A DNA stretch of 64,000 nucleotides from Dryococelus australis (GCA_029891345.1 CM056994.1:138592457-138656456), one strand, 5' to 3'; counted from the first letter of the stretch, positions 36,886-48,929 are shown. Made by a program: numbers and translations. Notes: a model not told the origin generated them from the sequence alone.

Positions 36886-37828
36886 ACATATATACTTAAA
36901 GTCAATAAAACAATCAAATATTTTAATCGTTTTGAAATGATTGTCAAGTGGCTTATATACAGGATAAATCGGTTAATTTCTTACACTGCACACGTATCAG
37001 CACGTTCAGTAACAATGTCCACAATCGTTCACATGAAGACTATTTGCGGTGTCTAGAATCAAACTCAAGTCACTTTTTGTTGAAGCTGAATTGGGAGTTT
37101 TATTTGTATATTGTTTGTATGCCTTTATATGCCAAACAGCCTTTTGGGTTACAAAATTGTCCATATTTAATTAGAAATAACATAGGAAAAATTACCTTAG
37201 AAACAAAACTTGCTTGTCCATAGTACAGTTGGAATCATAACTGGCTTTGTCCATGTAGTAATAAAACTTGCAATTCCCACTACATAATAATGGCGAATAC
37301 ATGCAGTGACAATCAAAACTGGTCATGTCGCTGTTATATTATTTGTGTTATAATATTCCTCTGTAATGTGCATAAATTACTCCTGAAATTTACGCCGTTG
37401 TATAAGAGGCTATAAAAACAGCAGCGTATTAATATTTGTCGGTTGCTAGATAAGAAAGTAAAGCCGTGAAAAGAACAAATTTTGAAAGAACTAATATCGG
37501 CATCTTACAGTGTTTGGATATTTTTGATTAGTTTATAAAGTAAATACGTTTAATTGGCCATGTGAAATTGAAAGCTACACCATGAAGAGGTCGTAAATAT
37601 CTAGAAATTAATAAAACTGGAAGGCTTACGTAAAGAAACGACAAAGGTAATTAACATGTTGCAATGTCCTATCAATATAAACCTATATGTATATAGTAAA
37701 GTTATTTATTTAAACAAATTATACATTAAAGTAATGAGTCCTAATAATATTAATGCAATGTTGATTTTACAGAATGTTAAGGAGATCTTATAGTTATAAG
37801 GCGGTTTTTATTACTTTAATGTGACACC
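36886..37828. other. AT-rich gene-free DNA
   Basis: One 91-codon plus frame (36,948-37,223) without recognisable features. Nothing else supported. Confidence 0.45.
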
Positions 37829-38740
37829 TTGTCAAACAAAACAGAGTATGTGTGTATTTCAAGTACCTACTCAAGAACAGACCCACTAAGGCCGCCAGTG
37901 TGTGGTCATAATACCAAGGCCTTTAAGTGCAGTTACCTGACCAATCGTGATACAAAACACCTTCATGACAATTTAATAATAAAGTTCACCACTGCCACGA
38001 TTTCTTCAAGGCGACGATATAGAAAAAATAATGTAAATTAACTGGAAATAGGTTATTCTATAACACTTTGGTTAAGAGTTATGTTATGATCCCAGGTACA
38101 AACATTAAGACTATTGTTCCTTTTGGCAGAACCATATTTTGGGCTATTTTAAATTTGTCTGAGGACCGAGTTCGAAGTGTATGCAGAAGACACTTATTCA
38201 TTGGTTGTGACGTAAGAAAGCCGAGAAAGATAATGCAAAGAAAAACAATTTGAGGCTAATAAACTCTCCATGAAAATATTCACGGAAAGTTTAAAGGCAA
38301 CTGAAACACCACTACAAAGTTGCAACTCGAGTTTATTTCTCTTTTGATCTAAACATTTAAACAAACTATACAGAATGTATAAAAACTGAGTTTTGGTGAG
38401 TTTAAGAGTGAAACAGTATTATTTTAGGGTATTTTGCAGAAACAATTTCAATATTGGTTTCGGATCTCCGGTCACGCATGATTGTTTGAGATGTGTTAAG
38501 CTTCGCGAAGAGTTGAAGAGAGCGGTAGTTGCCACAGATAAAACAAACATTAAAACAGAGTTTATAATAAATAAACTTAACCCAGAGACATTGTAAGACA
38601 TGGTAAGGAAACCACACAGTGAAGTCATTATATAGTCATACGACTTGAATAAGTATTTCGCAGTACCAGTAATACCTAACCAGGCAACATATTATTCACA
38701 CAAATTGTACTACTACAATTTTACAATGTGTAAGGGTTTC
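37829..38740 (+). pseudogene. Relic of an uncharacterised insect multicopy transposon-like protein
   Basis: Frames in two phases carry a consistent order of motifs: CGHNTKAFKCSYLTNRD (37,890), FGRTIFWAILNLSEDRV then CRRHL (38,120), YFRVFCRNNFNIGFGSP with a C-x2-C (38,430-38,500), and YDLNKYFAVPVIPNQATYYS (38,640-38,700). I associate this order with a poorly named family of repetitive proteins seen in many insect genomes and thought to come from a DNA transposon. The part that would carry a catalytic core, further downstream, is not recognisable here. Two or more frameshifts and several stops show it is dead. The superfamily is left unnamed because I am not certain of it. Confidence 0.5.
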
Positions 38741-39054
38741 TTAAATGGTAGTGAAGCGAAGGCAAATTCTTACTTTATGCCTGGGAAGGAAATGAAGTTG
38801 CTTATGGGTCAAACGAAATTGCCTCTGCAGTTTATAGTCGTCTTTGAAATACAGTGTATAGAGAGGAGCAGAAGTGGTAAGCATAGTGGAGCTGCGGGGT
38901 TTCAGATTATCGCTAGAATGACATAGCGACGGGTGCAATTGTGTTGCATATAAGAGGGTCCCGGAGGCGAGGCTACAGACCGCAGGCACACCACTCTCAT
39001 AACACCCTGCACCCCATGCTGTAATTAGACGCTGGTTGAGGCAGACCATCCATA
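38741..39054. other. Gene-free DNA between relic and 146-bp repeat
   Basis: A GC-richer patch at 38,870-39,010 without a recognised frame. Possibly the tail of the preceding relic. Confidence 0.35.
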
Positions 39055-39515
39055 ATTTATGGCTAAAGCCCTTGCTGATAAGGTAAATTATGAGATAAGC
39101 CATTTTATAAACAGTCATTATTTCTGAACTCTTAAAGCGATAATCATAAAATTTATAAGATTGGAATCGTATCCGATATTCATCACGATGGTAACGCCTT
39201 TTATACTTTAAGCCCTTTCCGTAAAGTTCAATTATGAGTAAAACCCTTTTACAAAAATGGTAAAAATTTCCGAGACATAGAAGCTATACTCATAAAATTC
39301 AGTACATAGGCATCGTCCCCGATGTAGGTAAAAGCGATAAGGTCGATTTTGGTTTAAGATTTTTCTGGTAAGCTCAATTATGCATTAAGCCCTCTTATAA
39401 GCATATTCATAATTACCGCACCATTGAAGATATTATACTCATGCCACTATAAAACCACATATTTCCTACAAATTGTATTTAATATTTCAAGTCAAAATTA
39501 AAGTTGAATCCAGGC
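39055..39515. repeat. 146-bp tandem repeat, first block
   Basis: About three units. Each contains TTAAGCCCTT-CTG-TAA, TCAATTATGCATTAAGCCC, a CATAATTTCCGAACC-type stretch and CATAAAATTCA. The TCAATTATG word recurs 146 bases apart (39,228 and 39,374). The same unit and period reappear at 41,190. Confidence 0.88.
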
Positions 39516-39872
39516 ATAGACTGCATGCAATATAATATCTACTGACAAAATTAATAACTAGATAGTAAAATCATATAGATGCTGAGGAATTGTCATTAAA
39601 TAAAGTACCGAGCAGTAAGATGGATGATCCATTCTTTAATATCAATATATAAAGTTATACTATTAACATATATGCTTAACTATAAACATAAAGAACTCAA
39701 AATTGGTTAAAGAAACAAAATTAAACAAAATAATATAAAATTATGTAAAAGAAGATGCCTCGAACATTATAATAAATTAAGAGCGATACAATAGCATGAT
39801 TTGCATTAACTGATATTTAATCTTTGTTGAAAACTTATATCATTAAAAAAAATTGTTGTCGACTATTGCTTC

Positions 39873-39874
<2 letters not shown>

Positions 39875-39941
<67 letters not shown>

Positions 39942-39956
39942 GTGTGTGTGTGTGTG
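39875..39956. repeat. (TA)n(TG)n microsatellite
   Basis: A TA run of about 65 bases passes into a short TG run. Confidence 0.95.
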
Positions 39957-40591
39957 ATTATAATTAACAGAAACTTAAAAAAGACGTATTCTTCAGATTG
40001 TAGGTAATATCTGTATATATATTCCGGTCCTTAAGTCCAACCGCGATGTAGACAGCAGTGACAGTTAGGCTGCCGGCCGACACAGCATCCCGCTGTTAAC
40101 CCCTTCCACCTTGGCAGAAGACACGGTACGTTCACATGACATAGAAGAAGGCGGTCCAGTGACGGGTTGAAAGCTGAGCACAACGAAATCACAAAAGTTA
40201 AAGTAATTAAGAAATTAAATTTTCCATTGAAGAGATAACCGTGAAGGTAAATTTGAATTTATAACGTCTGCGAATAAAAAAATAATGTGAAGAATTAATA
40301 AACGATCCTAGGCAAACTGAGAGACGAATAATAATAAAAGTAAACAAAATTACACAGCTGGAGGTTTCTAACGGAGCTAGGTGAGGAACATACTGGTGAG
40401 TCAATCACCACACAAAAATTAATTTAAAAAAATCTAATATTACTATTGGAATTAGTGTAAAACTTAAACACTTAAGAAACTGACTACATATTGGTCAGAA
40501 AAAAGACATGACTGACTACATCCCTACATTGCGAGGGTAGAAGATGCGGCGTTTAATAAACGTGGATTACTCGTATGATGCAGTCTGCAGA

Positions 40592-40815
40592 ATGATGCGT
40601 ACGTTCTTCGTCGGTCGCGGCGTTGAGCCCCGAGTACTAGCGCTCCTGCACCAGGTGGGGACCAAACAAACTAAAGTACATAGTTCCCACTAGTTAGCGT
40701 TAAAATGCTCTAAACTCTTTTTCAGGTGGTCGATGCAACGTTATTCTACCAAATCACGTGCAGAAAAGTTCCCCGTCAGCCGGTCTCCACCACATCGCAG
40801 GGCGAAAACAGCTAA
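40592..40815 (+). CDS. Possible spliced small frame (50 residues)
   Basis: ATGATG at 40,592 opens 21 codons ending CTCCTGCACCAG|GTGGGG. A 71-base AT-rich interval ends TCTTTTTCAG, and 29 more codons follow before TAA at 40,813-40,815. Frame is kept across the putative intron (phase 0), and exon sequence is richer in G and C than the interval. The peptide (start MMRTFFVGRG, end STTSQGENS) is unlike anything I know. A chance arrangement is a serious alternative. Confidence 0.2.
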
Positions 40816-41189
40816 CATTTTATCGGATGGTAATAACACCTGGCTTCGTTACTAGTAGCGCGTAGCACAGCAACTGTGCTCTGATAACGGACTTGCCGAG
40901 TGGTGCCAACACGGCTTGGGTTGCAGCCATTTCACAATGTATGGGTAGGCTAACCTGGAGAAGCAGGACTGGGGACAGCAAACTCCATTGGCGAAGCCTC
41001 AGTGAAAAATAAGTTTGAAAGATACCGAACAAAACTAACATGTTATTTGCCACAAATACCGTAATAAAGGACACCAAAATGAAACTAATTAAATTACTTG
41101 ACATTAACTTGATGCAAATGAAATCAAAAAAATAATAATAATTTCTCTTAAAAGATTTGTTATGGGTATATCCATAAAACGGCACAATA

Positions 41190-41610
41190 TAGTCATAAAA
41201 TTCATGTCAAAGACATTGTACCCGATATTCATCACGAGGGTAAGGTCATTTATGCGTTAAGCCCTTTCTGGTAAATTCAATTATGCATTAAGACCTTTAA
41301 TAAACATAGTCATTTTTTCCGAACCATTGAAGCTATACTCGTCAAATTCATAACATAGGCATCGCCCTCGATGTAGGTGAGAGCGATAGGGTAAATATTG
41401 CCTTAAGCCCTTGCTGGTGAGCTCAATTATGCATGAAGCCCTTTTATAAGCATAGTTAGCAATAATTTCCAGACTGTTTAAGCTATAGTCACAAAATTCC
41501 TAAACACACATCACGTCCGATGCAGATAAGAGCATTTGGGTCAAATAAGCATTAAGCCCTTTTATTTTTAAATCAATTATAAAATCACTCCGATCATCAA
41601 ATACAATGCA
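41190..41610. repeat. 146-bp tandem repeat, second block
   Basis: About three more units. TCAATTATG recurs at 41,277 and 41,423, again 146 bases apart. Same orientation as the first block. Confidence 0.88.
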
Positions 41611-41654
41611 GCAGTTACCTTAACACAGGCCATGTTTAAGGTGTAGTATGTCTG

Positions 41655-41930
41655 CATCAAACCCAAACAAACTTATAAGCATAGCCTTCGGGCACTTAAA
41701 CCTTCGAGCACTTAAACCTTCAGACACTTTACGCTTTAGGCACTTACCAATTGGACACTTAAACCTTCGAGCACATAACCCTTAAGGAACTTGAAACTTT
41801 GAACTCTTAACGATGTGAGTACTTAACGCATTGAGAACTTGGCCATTCTGAGACTTAACCCTTCAGGCACAACCCTTTAGACACCTAACCCTTTGAACAA
41901 TTAACCCTGCAATATACATAGTAACCCCCT
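41655..41930. repeat. Minisatellite with ACTTAAACCTTCGGGC units
   Basis: About 14 degenerate units of 16-20 bases on the theme CACTTAACCCTTCGAG. Not coding. Confidence 0.88.
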
Positions 41931-42071
41931 GGGAACTATTGTTGGCAAGTTTCGAACCCGACTACACAATGCACGTTACAGAAAGATGTCCATTCAGTAG
42001 AAAACTAGTTGTTTACCATAAGCTGTTATGTAACATAGAGTGTTCTCCCTGCACGACAGACAACAACATGC

Positions 42072-42695
42072 ATGTCCCGAAGCAAACCATTGGAAATGCA
42101 AGAAACACTTTCCCTCTCATTGGCCAACTCAGATACCATGGAGCCTGAATACAATGGTAACGAAATATTTTCTGAGGAAGTGAGAATGTTGTCCATTCAT
42201 TCTAACACCGAGTCAAAACCATGCACATTGTTCAACCCCAGCATTTGCCACGAATACGTATTTTAAGGCCTGCATTGTGTGCAATATGGAATCTCGTTTA
42301 AAAAAAACAAGTGTGATGATATTTACAGATCGCTATACTTTGATACATGTAGTGAGAGCGTATATTTCCATATAGAGTGGAATGAATTTTACCACACGAA
42401 ACTGTCAGACTAGTATCCAGCTTCATGTGTGAAGATAGTGATCGCGCCATTCATAACTCTGTTTCAAAGCTATCACCGTCGTGCCATAGCCGGAGATGAC
42501 ATCATCTATAGAGAATCTTGCGATGGTAAACATTATTATATAAGTTTTAAGAACGACATACTTAGCCACTTACAGACATTGTATTCACCGTATACATTAA
42601 TTATGTGTTCCATACCTAGACAAAAATTGTTTCGAGAAGCTAGATTTTCTCCAAAAACAACCTTCATATCTATTGAAGCTGGACCAGATAAATAA
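42072..42695 (+). pseudogene. Unidentified protein frame with two internal stops
   Basis: One reading phase runs from ATG at 42,072 to the stop at 42,695. It is interrupted only by stops after SICHEYVF (42,264-42,266) and near 42,412. It encodes about 200 residues with complex, non-repetitive composition, including MEPEYNGNEIFSEEVRML, YFDTCSESVYFHIEWNEF, ISFKNDILSHLQTLYSPY and RQKLFREARFSPKTTF. An overlapping frame upstream (41,939-42,148) may be its shifted start. The regular amino-acid composition argues for a once-real gene. I do not recognise the family. No intron signals and no host-like neighbours are seen, so a transposon or endogenous viral origin is more likely than a host gene, but this is inference. 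Confidence 0.5.
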
Positions 42696-43367
42696 TGAAG
42701 ACGTGTTTATTTATACACTATATAAATTACAGCATATGTACTCCGCCAGCAGGACTCGTCCTCCAGCATCAACAACAGCAGCACTTACACCATACAGCTC
42801 CGTCATGTTTATCTACACAGACGATGTTCCTCTTCCCTTCAAAACTTTAAGTGTCATTGATATGTAAACTTCAGTTATACGAGAAACAATAGTCAATAAC
42901 AAATTTGTAACTGATGTTATTCTATGACGTTCGACTATGGATTATGCTATAGACATACATCGAGTCTTGAAACTCACCCATCAGGGGTGAAATATATGTA
43001 ACCAATACTGAATACTTTGCGATACTATTCACACACAAGCAGTATATACATGGGTAATCAAGAACCATAAACAGTAAGTAGTTATTTCGTATAATCACGT
43101 ATCAAGTAAATTAACCCAAATATTGGCGTAATATATATCCAAGTTCCAGTTGTATGTAAGTAATGAGCTGAGACCAACTTTACATCGACCGATAAAACAC
43201 AACAAACGAGAATGGAATACAACTATAGGTTTGAGAACATTCAGCTTGTTTCCTATTCCATCAAGAACACTTATAAGTACTATTTACGTATTGATTAACT
43301 AATGTAATTATTTCCACTCTAACTACGCATCTTAATGTAACCAAAGATAACTTCCGACCAAAATATG

Positions 43368-43421
<54 letters not shown>

Positions 43422-44779
43422 CTAGCACGCATTTAATCTTTTTATGCACTACACAACAAATATTAAAAAAATATACCATCACATTTCCTATCTCACTCTG
43501 TCTACATCGTCACTCTCTACCAAACTACCACAGGTCATCGAACAACAAAGAATTACCTACCACCCATCACCCCATCACTCAATCAGTTAATCTTCATCTC
43601 TGGAAGGGAGAAACACAGACTTGCGGAAAAGATGCAGGTGTGTCCTTAACTAGGAAGGCTACATATAAAACAAACTGCATAACACAAATATAATTAAATG
43701 ATATTGATATATCAATATTTTTTAAAATATCATACACTTTAGAAATAACACATTGAACACAAGCCTCTATGAAATCACTGCTGTACATATCATAGAGAAA
43801 CATTCTTATACCTCACTCCTTATCCTTCATTCCTCTTTTTTCATTCCTCAGTCTTAATTTCTCAAAAACATACTTTATACCTCAAAAAACATACCCTATG
43901 CTTGAAAAACCAAAAAACATAATTATTGATTTATGTTAAATTAAAATACTCTTTAATATTAACCTATTTCCCCAGACATTTACCATAGACACAAGAATGT
44001 CAGAAATTCACATCTAAGCTAACAAAGAAATAAAACATTGCTTCAAATCCCATTGACAGAAAATTTTTGTATCGCTTCGAAACCCAGCATTAAATATAAA
44101 TATAAATATAAATATATATATATGTATATATATATACAGTCATATGTATGTTGACCCTAATGATGGTAATTTCAATTTTATTACTTCACTCTATGCTTCA
44201 AATCCCAACAAATGTAATTATGCATATACATTGTACTAAATTATTGTTAATATTGATTTAATTGTATGTAAATAATATCCAAGTCATCATATAGATTACT
44301 TTAAAAAAAAAGAAATGAGAGACCATGCGTACATCTCTAGCAAATAGCTCGAGAAGCTATATCTCTCGAATTATAGATGCGCATAAGGTCAACTTGCAAA
44401 GGAGACAAAGGCGAAGGCAACCCTACTTCCAACATTGTCGCAAAAGATGCGTGTCGACGACAAGACATATGTTCCCCACCACCTGAACTGGTCACGAACA
44501 CCTAATACATCATCGTATGTGGATAAGCATACAACCCATGCAAATAATATCTTTACTGTTCGCAATACAGAACATATCTAACAAGCTTTTGCAAAACAAC
44601 AAATCATAGATAGATATATTCCAACACACACACACACATAAGCACACACATGCACAAACACACCCATGCACATATACAGACAAAAGTAAATTCCTCAACA
44701 TTCATCGCTTGATACCACTCTGGTTTACCTAATCATACAAATGATCTACACTTTTCGTGAACATAGTAACATACGAGGT
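42696..44779. other. AT-rich gene-free DNA with microsatellites
   Basis: A frame of about 60 codons at 42,673-42,867 (plus) follows the preceding relic and may belong to it. (TATA) runs lie near 44,100-44,140, and a (CA)-rich stretch lies near 44,625-44,670. Nothing else supported. Confidence 0.45.
43371..43421. repeat. (TA)n microsatellite
   Basis: An uninterrupted TA run of about 50 bases. Confidence 0.95.
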
Positions 44780-44930
44780 AGTTAGTACATTTTTAATACA
44801 TCCCATGGTAATTAAACATATCATAAGAGTTATAAATAACACATTAGAATTTTAAAAAAAATCCACAACACTTTTAAAAAAAACTATATCCAAGTAAAGT
44901 TCACATACAAGAAATAAACAATTTTTATAA

Positions 44931-45003
44931 CTTAGCCAGTTACCGTGTGAAGGCAGATACCAGTATTCGGAATGACATAGGTTCGAACATTCTGCCAGCC
45001 CTC
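44931..45003 (+). repeat. tRNA-derived SINE-like unit, left palindrome arm
   Basis: CTTAGCCAGTTACCGTGTGA resembles an A-box head and GGTTCGAACATTC a B box. Followed by CCATAAGAAAAAGAAA. The inverted copy in the other arm is at 52,298-52,369 with matching flanks, so the unit was present before the arms formed. Confidence 0.7.
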
Positions 45004-45834
45004 ACCTATGCACACATGATAAACAAATGAGTAGAGAAAATTTGCCATAAGAAAAAGAAAGTTATTTTAAAATCATCTCATCTCCTACACACCATTAACT
45101 TATAAACTTAATTTAAAAACACACATTTTATTTAATTGTTTAATGCATTCATTTCTTTTTAAGACTTATGTATAATAATTTCTCTTTATTCACACATCAC
45201 AATACAACATTGGGTTATTCATAGAAACAGAGTCCTGGCCATATCACCATATTATTAGTAATCATAATCGTGCTATCATAATTTAATGAGATTTCAACTA
45301 TTGCCCAAACTGCGAAATACCCATCGGAAAATGTTTAAAATAGCTCACACTAACTTTATATCATATCATACTCGCTGCTAAAATAATAACAGATATAGCA
45401 CCAACTTCTACATATTCTAAACTTTAATATCCCAATTACATAAACAAAACCTACATTTCATTCCCTTACATAATGTCCGTTATACCAAACACTTCCCTTC
45501 ATACCATCCAGGACAACAATGCAATCATATAAGCATTTCTATGAAATACTCCAGCGAATTACTCTGATGAACAATTTTAAAATGTAATAGCAAACCACGC
45601 ATTCACATATAACCAACAAACATACAGTCTACCATAGACAACGATCCAACCTTAACAATGTCGCATTTCTATACACCATATCACCAAACCAGCATTTCAA
45701 ACGTTCCAGCAGAAAAAAATTATAACCATTAACATTTGCAATCCATATCGCAACACACAACTAATTGTCACAATCAATACCTTCTGTTTGCAATTCACAT
45801 CACATCATAATATCAACACATCACCATACAGGAT

Positions 45835-46820
45835 AAGTATAAAATTAAAAGAATACCCACCAAAATTTAACAAGTTAAAAGCTCTTATGACAGCACCTGG
45901 CGAATACGTGCCATTCATGCAATTATCTTAACACTAATTTATAAAAATGTCCATACGCTCAAAGAATGAAAGTTAACCAAGACTATGAAAATGTGTGCCA
46001 CGGCCCAAGCCCATCAAATGACACGCATAATAAAAGGAATAATTAAAAACAAAACTTAAAATCCAAATCTAATAGCCCAGCTGGAAAACATTTCCCCATC
46101 AAGGCGAGACATTTAAAAATACACTTAGGAACAATAAACTAAAACTATTTAAACTCTCGACCTCAGCAAGTGACGGTGCCTCAGCGACAATGCAAAAAGA
46201 TATGGGCAGAAATTTTGGGCACCCAAAATTAAATGACAAACTACTCAAATTCAACAAGGTTTCCGCCGTGATGCAGCGCTTATTAATTTTGAACGTGCGA
46301 AACCAGGCATCCAAGAACCATGCGAAATCTAAGGCACGCCCACAAACGTTTAGAACTCCTCAAGAAATGTTACATAACTATCAACAATATAAGGCCCGTG
46401 CCAAGAAATCACGCTTGGTGCACCCCGACTCACAGCTTCCCATCTGGCCGACACTTGCTGCACAGTAAAAACTGCCTCAGACACATTTGGCTTGATTATA
46501 TATTGCGCTAATACTATATCTCGTCATCCTGGAGGCTACAGTCCAACGGCCCCATGCTGTTCCGGACTGCAGTCAAGGGGTAAGCAGGCAGAATATTGTT
46601 CACAGGTCGATGAAGCAGACGAGAGTGACTCGTCCCAATTAAACATTATAGTGACCACCAAAGAAGAGGAAGGAAGAGGGAGGGCATATGGAGATTAAGG
46701 AGGAAAAGGGAGGGGAAACCTGAATCACCAGCGAGGTAGGGGAAGATGCCACCACCGTGCCAACGGAAAGGTGGAGAGTTAATGCAGCACACAGTTCAAA
46801 CAGCGGCAAATCATCATAAC
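45835..46820. mobile_element. Insertion private to the left palindrome arm, unclassified
   Basis: This stretch has no counterpart in the right arm. It holds overlapping frames (46,190-46,468 plus; 46,099-46,314 minus) without recognised features and a purine-rich section at 46,660-46,740. Its first bases (ACAGGATAAGTATAAAA, TACCCA) resemble the outer ends of the transposon found at the equivalent point of the right arm, so the two sites may have been hit by the same family. Class unknown. Confidence 0.35.
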
Positions 46821-46834
46821 ATTATATAATAATT

Positions 46835-47215
46835 ATTTTATTTTATCATCACCATCATCGTATGATCATCTAATTATCGTATCATCATATCGTTAATTCT
46901 TCATATCATATCATGTCATCATCACATCATCTTCATATCATCATGTCCTCGTCACATCATCATAACATCATCACTTCATTATCATCATCACCACATCATT
47001 ATGTCACCATATTATCATCAATACATTATTACATCCTCATATCATCATATCATGAGTTAATCATATAATCACTTTCTTATATCATTATCACATCATCATT
47101 ACATCATATCACTACATCATATCATCATATTGCCTTCACATCATCATATCATTCTCACATAACCATAATATATAATAATATCATAATTATCATATCATCA
47201 CATCAGCATCATCAT
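46835..47215. repeat. (CAT)n-type microsatellite
   Basis: Long degenerate ATCATC/ATCACATC run. Matches the GAT run at 50,200-50,490 across the palindrome axis. Confidence 0.92.
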
Positions 47216-47699
47216 TTTGCAGCTGTATATTTCATCTTCAATCAGATAAACTCTCAAAAATCCAATATACTGTCAAACCAATTGCTACTGCAGTTGGATA
47301 ACATATTCGATCTCATATTAATTAATAGATGTTTTCTTTCCTTTATTAAAAAATGACTTCATTGGAAAAATGATTTAATCAAGTAGTTTCTTATATCACT
47401 TTTAATCACCATTTAAATTGCCAGAAAAGTCTATCTTAATAGTTTCACCAAACATGTATATACATATATGTGATGATTTTTTATCTTTAGAGATTACACT
47501 TATTGTGTAGATATCAAAACATTGCATACAACAAGAAGGGGGGAAATCTATGTTTGGTGGTAAAGTGAATAAAAACAAGATTCTTAAATACACTTTAACT
47601 TCATTTCACAAATTTGTCAAAAGTACGTAGTATTACCTACATACATTAAAGGATATTCTCCATTCAACAAAAAATGTATACTTTAGTCTAGTTTTATAT

Positions 47700-48200
47700 A
47701 ACATTTCCTTCAGTGACCACTCAAGGTAGCCCTATTTGCATAAACAGCATCGCAGTTATTACATGTGTAGGTTCTGTAGCTGATTGCAAATAGACAGTTA
47801 CTATCTTCATGTTATCTGGTGTAAGACCTAGCCGCGAGTATCTTGTTGCAATACTTGCACTCAATTCTCGATGATCGACAACCAGTACTTTTACACTTCT
47901 TCTTATGTCTATATATCATATCACTATGAGTAAACAGCATCACACTTATGACAGTGGAACGACTGTTATGCTGGACTGAACAACCAATGACTACTTTAAT
48001 TCGACGTGCATGACAATTTGTAGTAAAATTATTTCCATGGCAACAACATTGGTTCTCTAATTCTTCTAGAGACTTTTCAGAAACCCTTGCTGACGATGTT
48101 CCAGACGGTGTTCTTCAATCATTGTTGCTGTCTTCATATTGCAGACATCCATTACTATCACTAGGTGATTCCACTTGTGACGATTTCCCATACCTCACAA
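47700..48200 (-). pseudogene. Decayed C2HC zinc-finger protein gene, left palindrome arm
   Basis: Reading the minus strand outward from the promoter, an acidic Ser-rich N-terminal region (VESPSDS near 48,165) is followed by three zinc-finger units of the form C-x2-C-x12-H-x3/4-C. The first, near 47,920, is frameshifted after HCHKCDAVYS. The second, near 47,850, reads ECKYCNKILAARSYTR, then a stop, then HEDSNC. The third, near 47,745, reads CNNCDAVYANRATLSGH, then a stop, then RKC. All ligand positions of fingers two and three are present. The protein would presumably bind nucleic acid. The same finger type heads the polymerase relic at 5,195-5,258. Several stops and at least one frameshift make it non-functional. 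Confidence 0.6.
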
Positions 48201-48204
48201 CTGC

Positions 48205-48255
48205 CGAAGAAGTGAAAACATTCATACAGGACGCATACTTATATACTCTTTCACA
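48205..48255 (-). promoter_or_regulatory. Conserved TATA/initiator promoter, left palindrome arm
   Basis: On the minus strand, GAGTATATAAG (TATA at 48,238-48,245) is followed about 30 bases on by TTTCACTTCTTCGGCAGTTGTGA. The same two blocks at the same spacing occur at 49,170 and 59,352, ahead of related frames. Confidence 0.55.
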
Positions 48256-48379
48256 ACAGAACAATTGGTTTATGTGTCACTAATACTCAGTCAGAGAAAG
48301 AGAACGCTTTCTCGAATGACATACAAACTGCGAGTAACACCATCTCAACAATCTCAATATATGTCTTAAACAATTATTT

Positions 48380-48463
48380 GTTAGATCTGGGACTCGAAGT
48401 CATGCTCCTATACAAGGACCCATAGCTAAATTCTGGCGTCTTAGACTGCTCGACCAACCTGAC
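48380..48463 (-). repeat. tRNA-Leu-like class II sequence, left palindrome arm
   Basis: On the minus strand the acceptor ends GTCAGGT and ATCTAAC pair at six of seven positions (one G-T). The A box is TGGTCGAGCAG. The anticodon arm CCAGA-ATTTAGC-TATGG pairs four of five. A variable-arm region and a T arm containing CTTCGAGTCCC follow. Length (84) and layout are those of tRNA-Leu. No CCA is encoded and the T stem is weak, so function as a tRNA is doubtful. Confidence 0.65.
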
Positions 48464-48490
48464 AATTGCAGAAAATATTTTTTAAGACAG

Positions 48491-48929
48491 TGAAAAGCAT
48501 TAGCCTTTTCCTTGGATGGCATCATAGAGCGACGTCTTGGGATCATAACCTTATGTTCAACATCTCCTGTATAAAACAAAAATAAATATAATTTTTTAGC
48601 AATTTCTCTGACGAACCGCAAATACACGTATACCCATAAGAAAACACTTAGGAATATATTTATAAATATATCTATAAGATAGTGTTATATAAATTATCTA
48701 TAAGGTAGAATTATATATAGTTATCCATAAGATAGCTGTATACACACGTGTTTTATTCTGGTTGAATGTGTCGTTGGTGTTTCTCAGCGTGTTCCCAATC
48801 ATGAAGGTGTTATTATTAATTCTGCAAAATTTTAATTTTGCTAAAAATTATGTTTCTTTTCTTTATATACAGCAGATTTTGAACACAAGTATAAGATCAT
48901 ATTATGTTAACGAAGGAAAATGTAACAAA
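48491..48929. other. Centre of the palindrome
   Basis: 440 bases that are not visibly self-complementary. AT-rich, with three short direct repeats of TCTATAAG-TAG-TATA at 48,672-48,735. The innermost matching bases of the arms are AAATATTTTTT-type runs on both sides. If the palindrome arose by joining two element ends, the joint lies here. Confidence 0.5.

Larger units (their letters stand above)
39516..41189. other. 1.67-kb DNA separating the two 146-bp repeat blocks
   Basis: AT-rich, including a (TA)n run, plus a GC-richer patch at 40,560-40,830 with a possible spliced small frame listed separately. No transposon ends were found, so whether it is an insertion or a diverged spacer is open. 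Confidence 0.45.
44780..48490. repeat. Left arm of a large imperfect palindrome (IR2)
   Basis: The reverse complement of this arm matches 48,930-52,510 in order. Paired points include a tRNA-like unit (44,931 with 52,369), CATATCACCATATTATTA (45,240 with 52,050), GCATTTCTATGAAATA (45,533 with 51,735), CAGAAGGCA/CTTCTGTTTG (45,782 with 51,565), a CAT repeat with a GAT repeat, ACCAAACATGTATATAC (47,447 with 49,975), zinc-finger frames, and tRNA-Leu-like segments. Coordinates of matched points sum to about 97,300-97,420, giving one symmetry axis near 48,700. Identity looks like roughly three quarters by eye. Each arm has one private insertion. Confidence 0.85.

Noticed and set aside
33106..42695. 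Homology between the minus frame at 33,106-33,458 (NRQKLHSEAKFSP) and the plus frame at 42,072-42,695 (PRQKLFREARFSP)
   Set aside because: The likeness is limited to about a dozen residues with no agreement on either side, so I treat it as chance.
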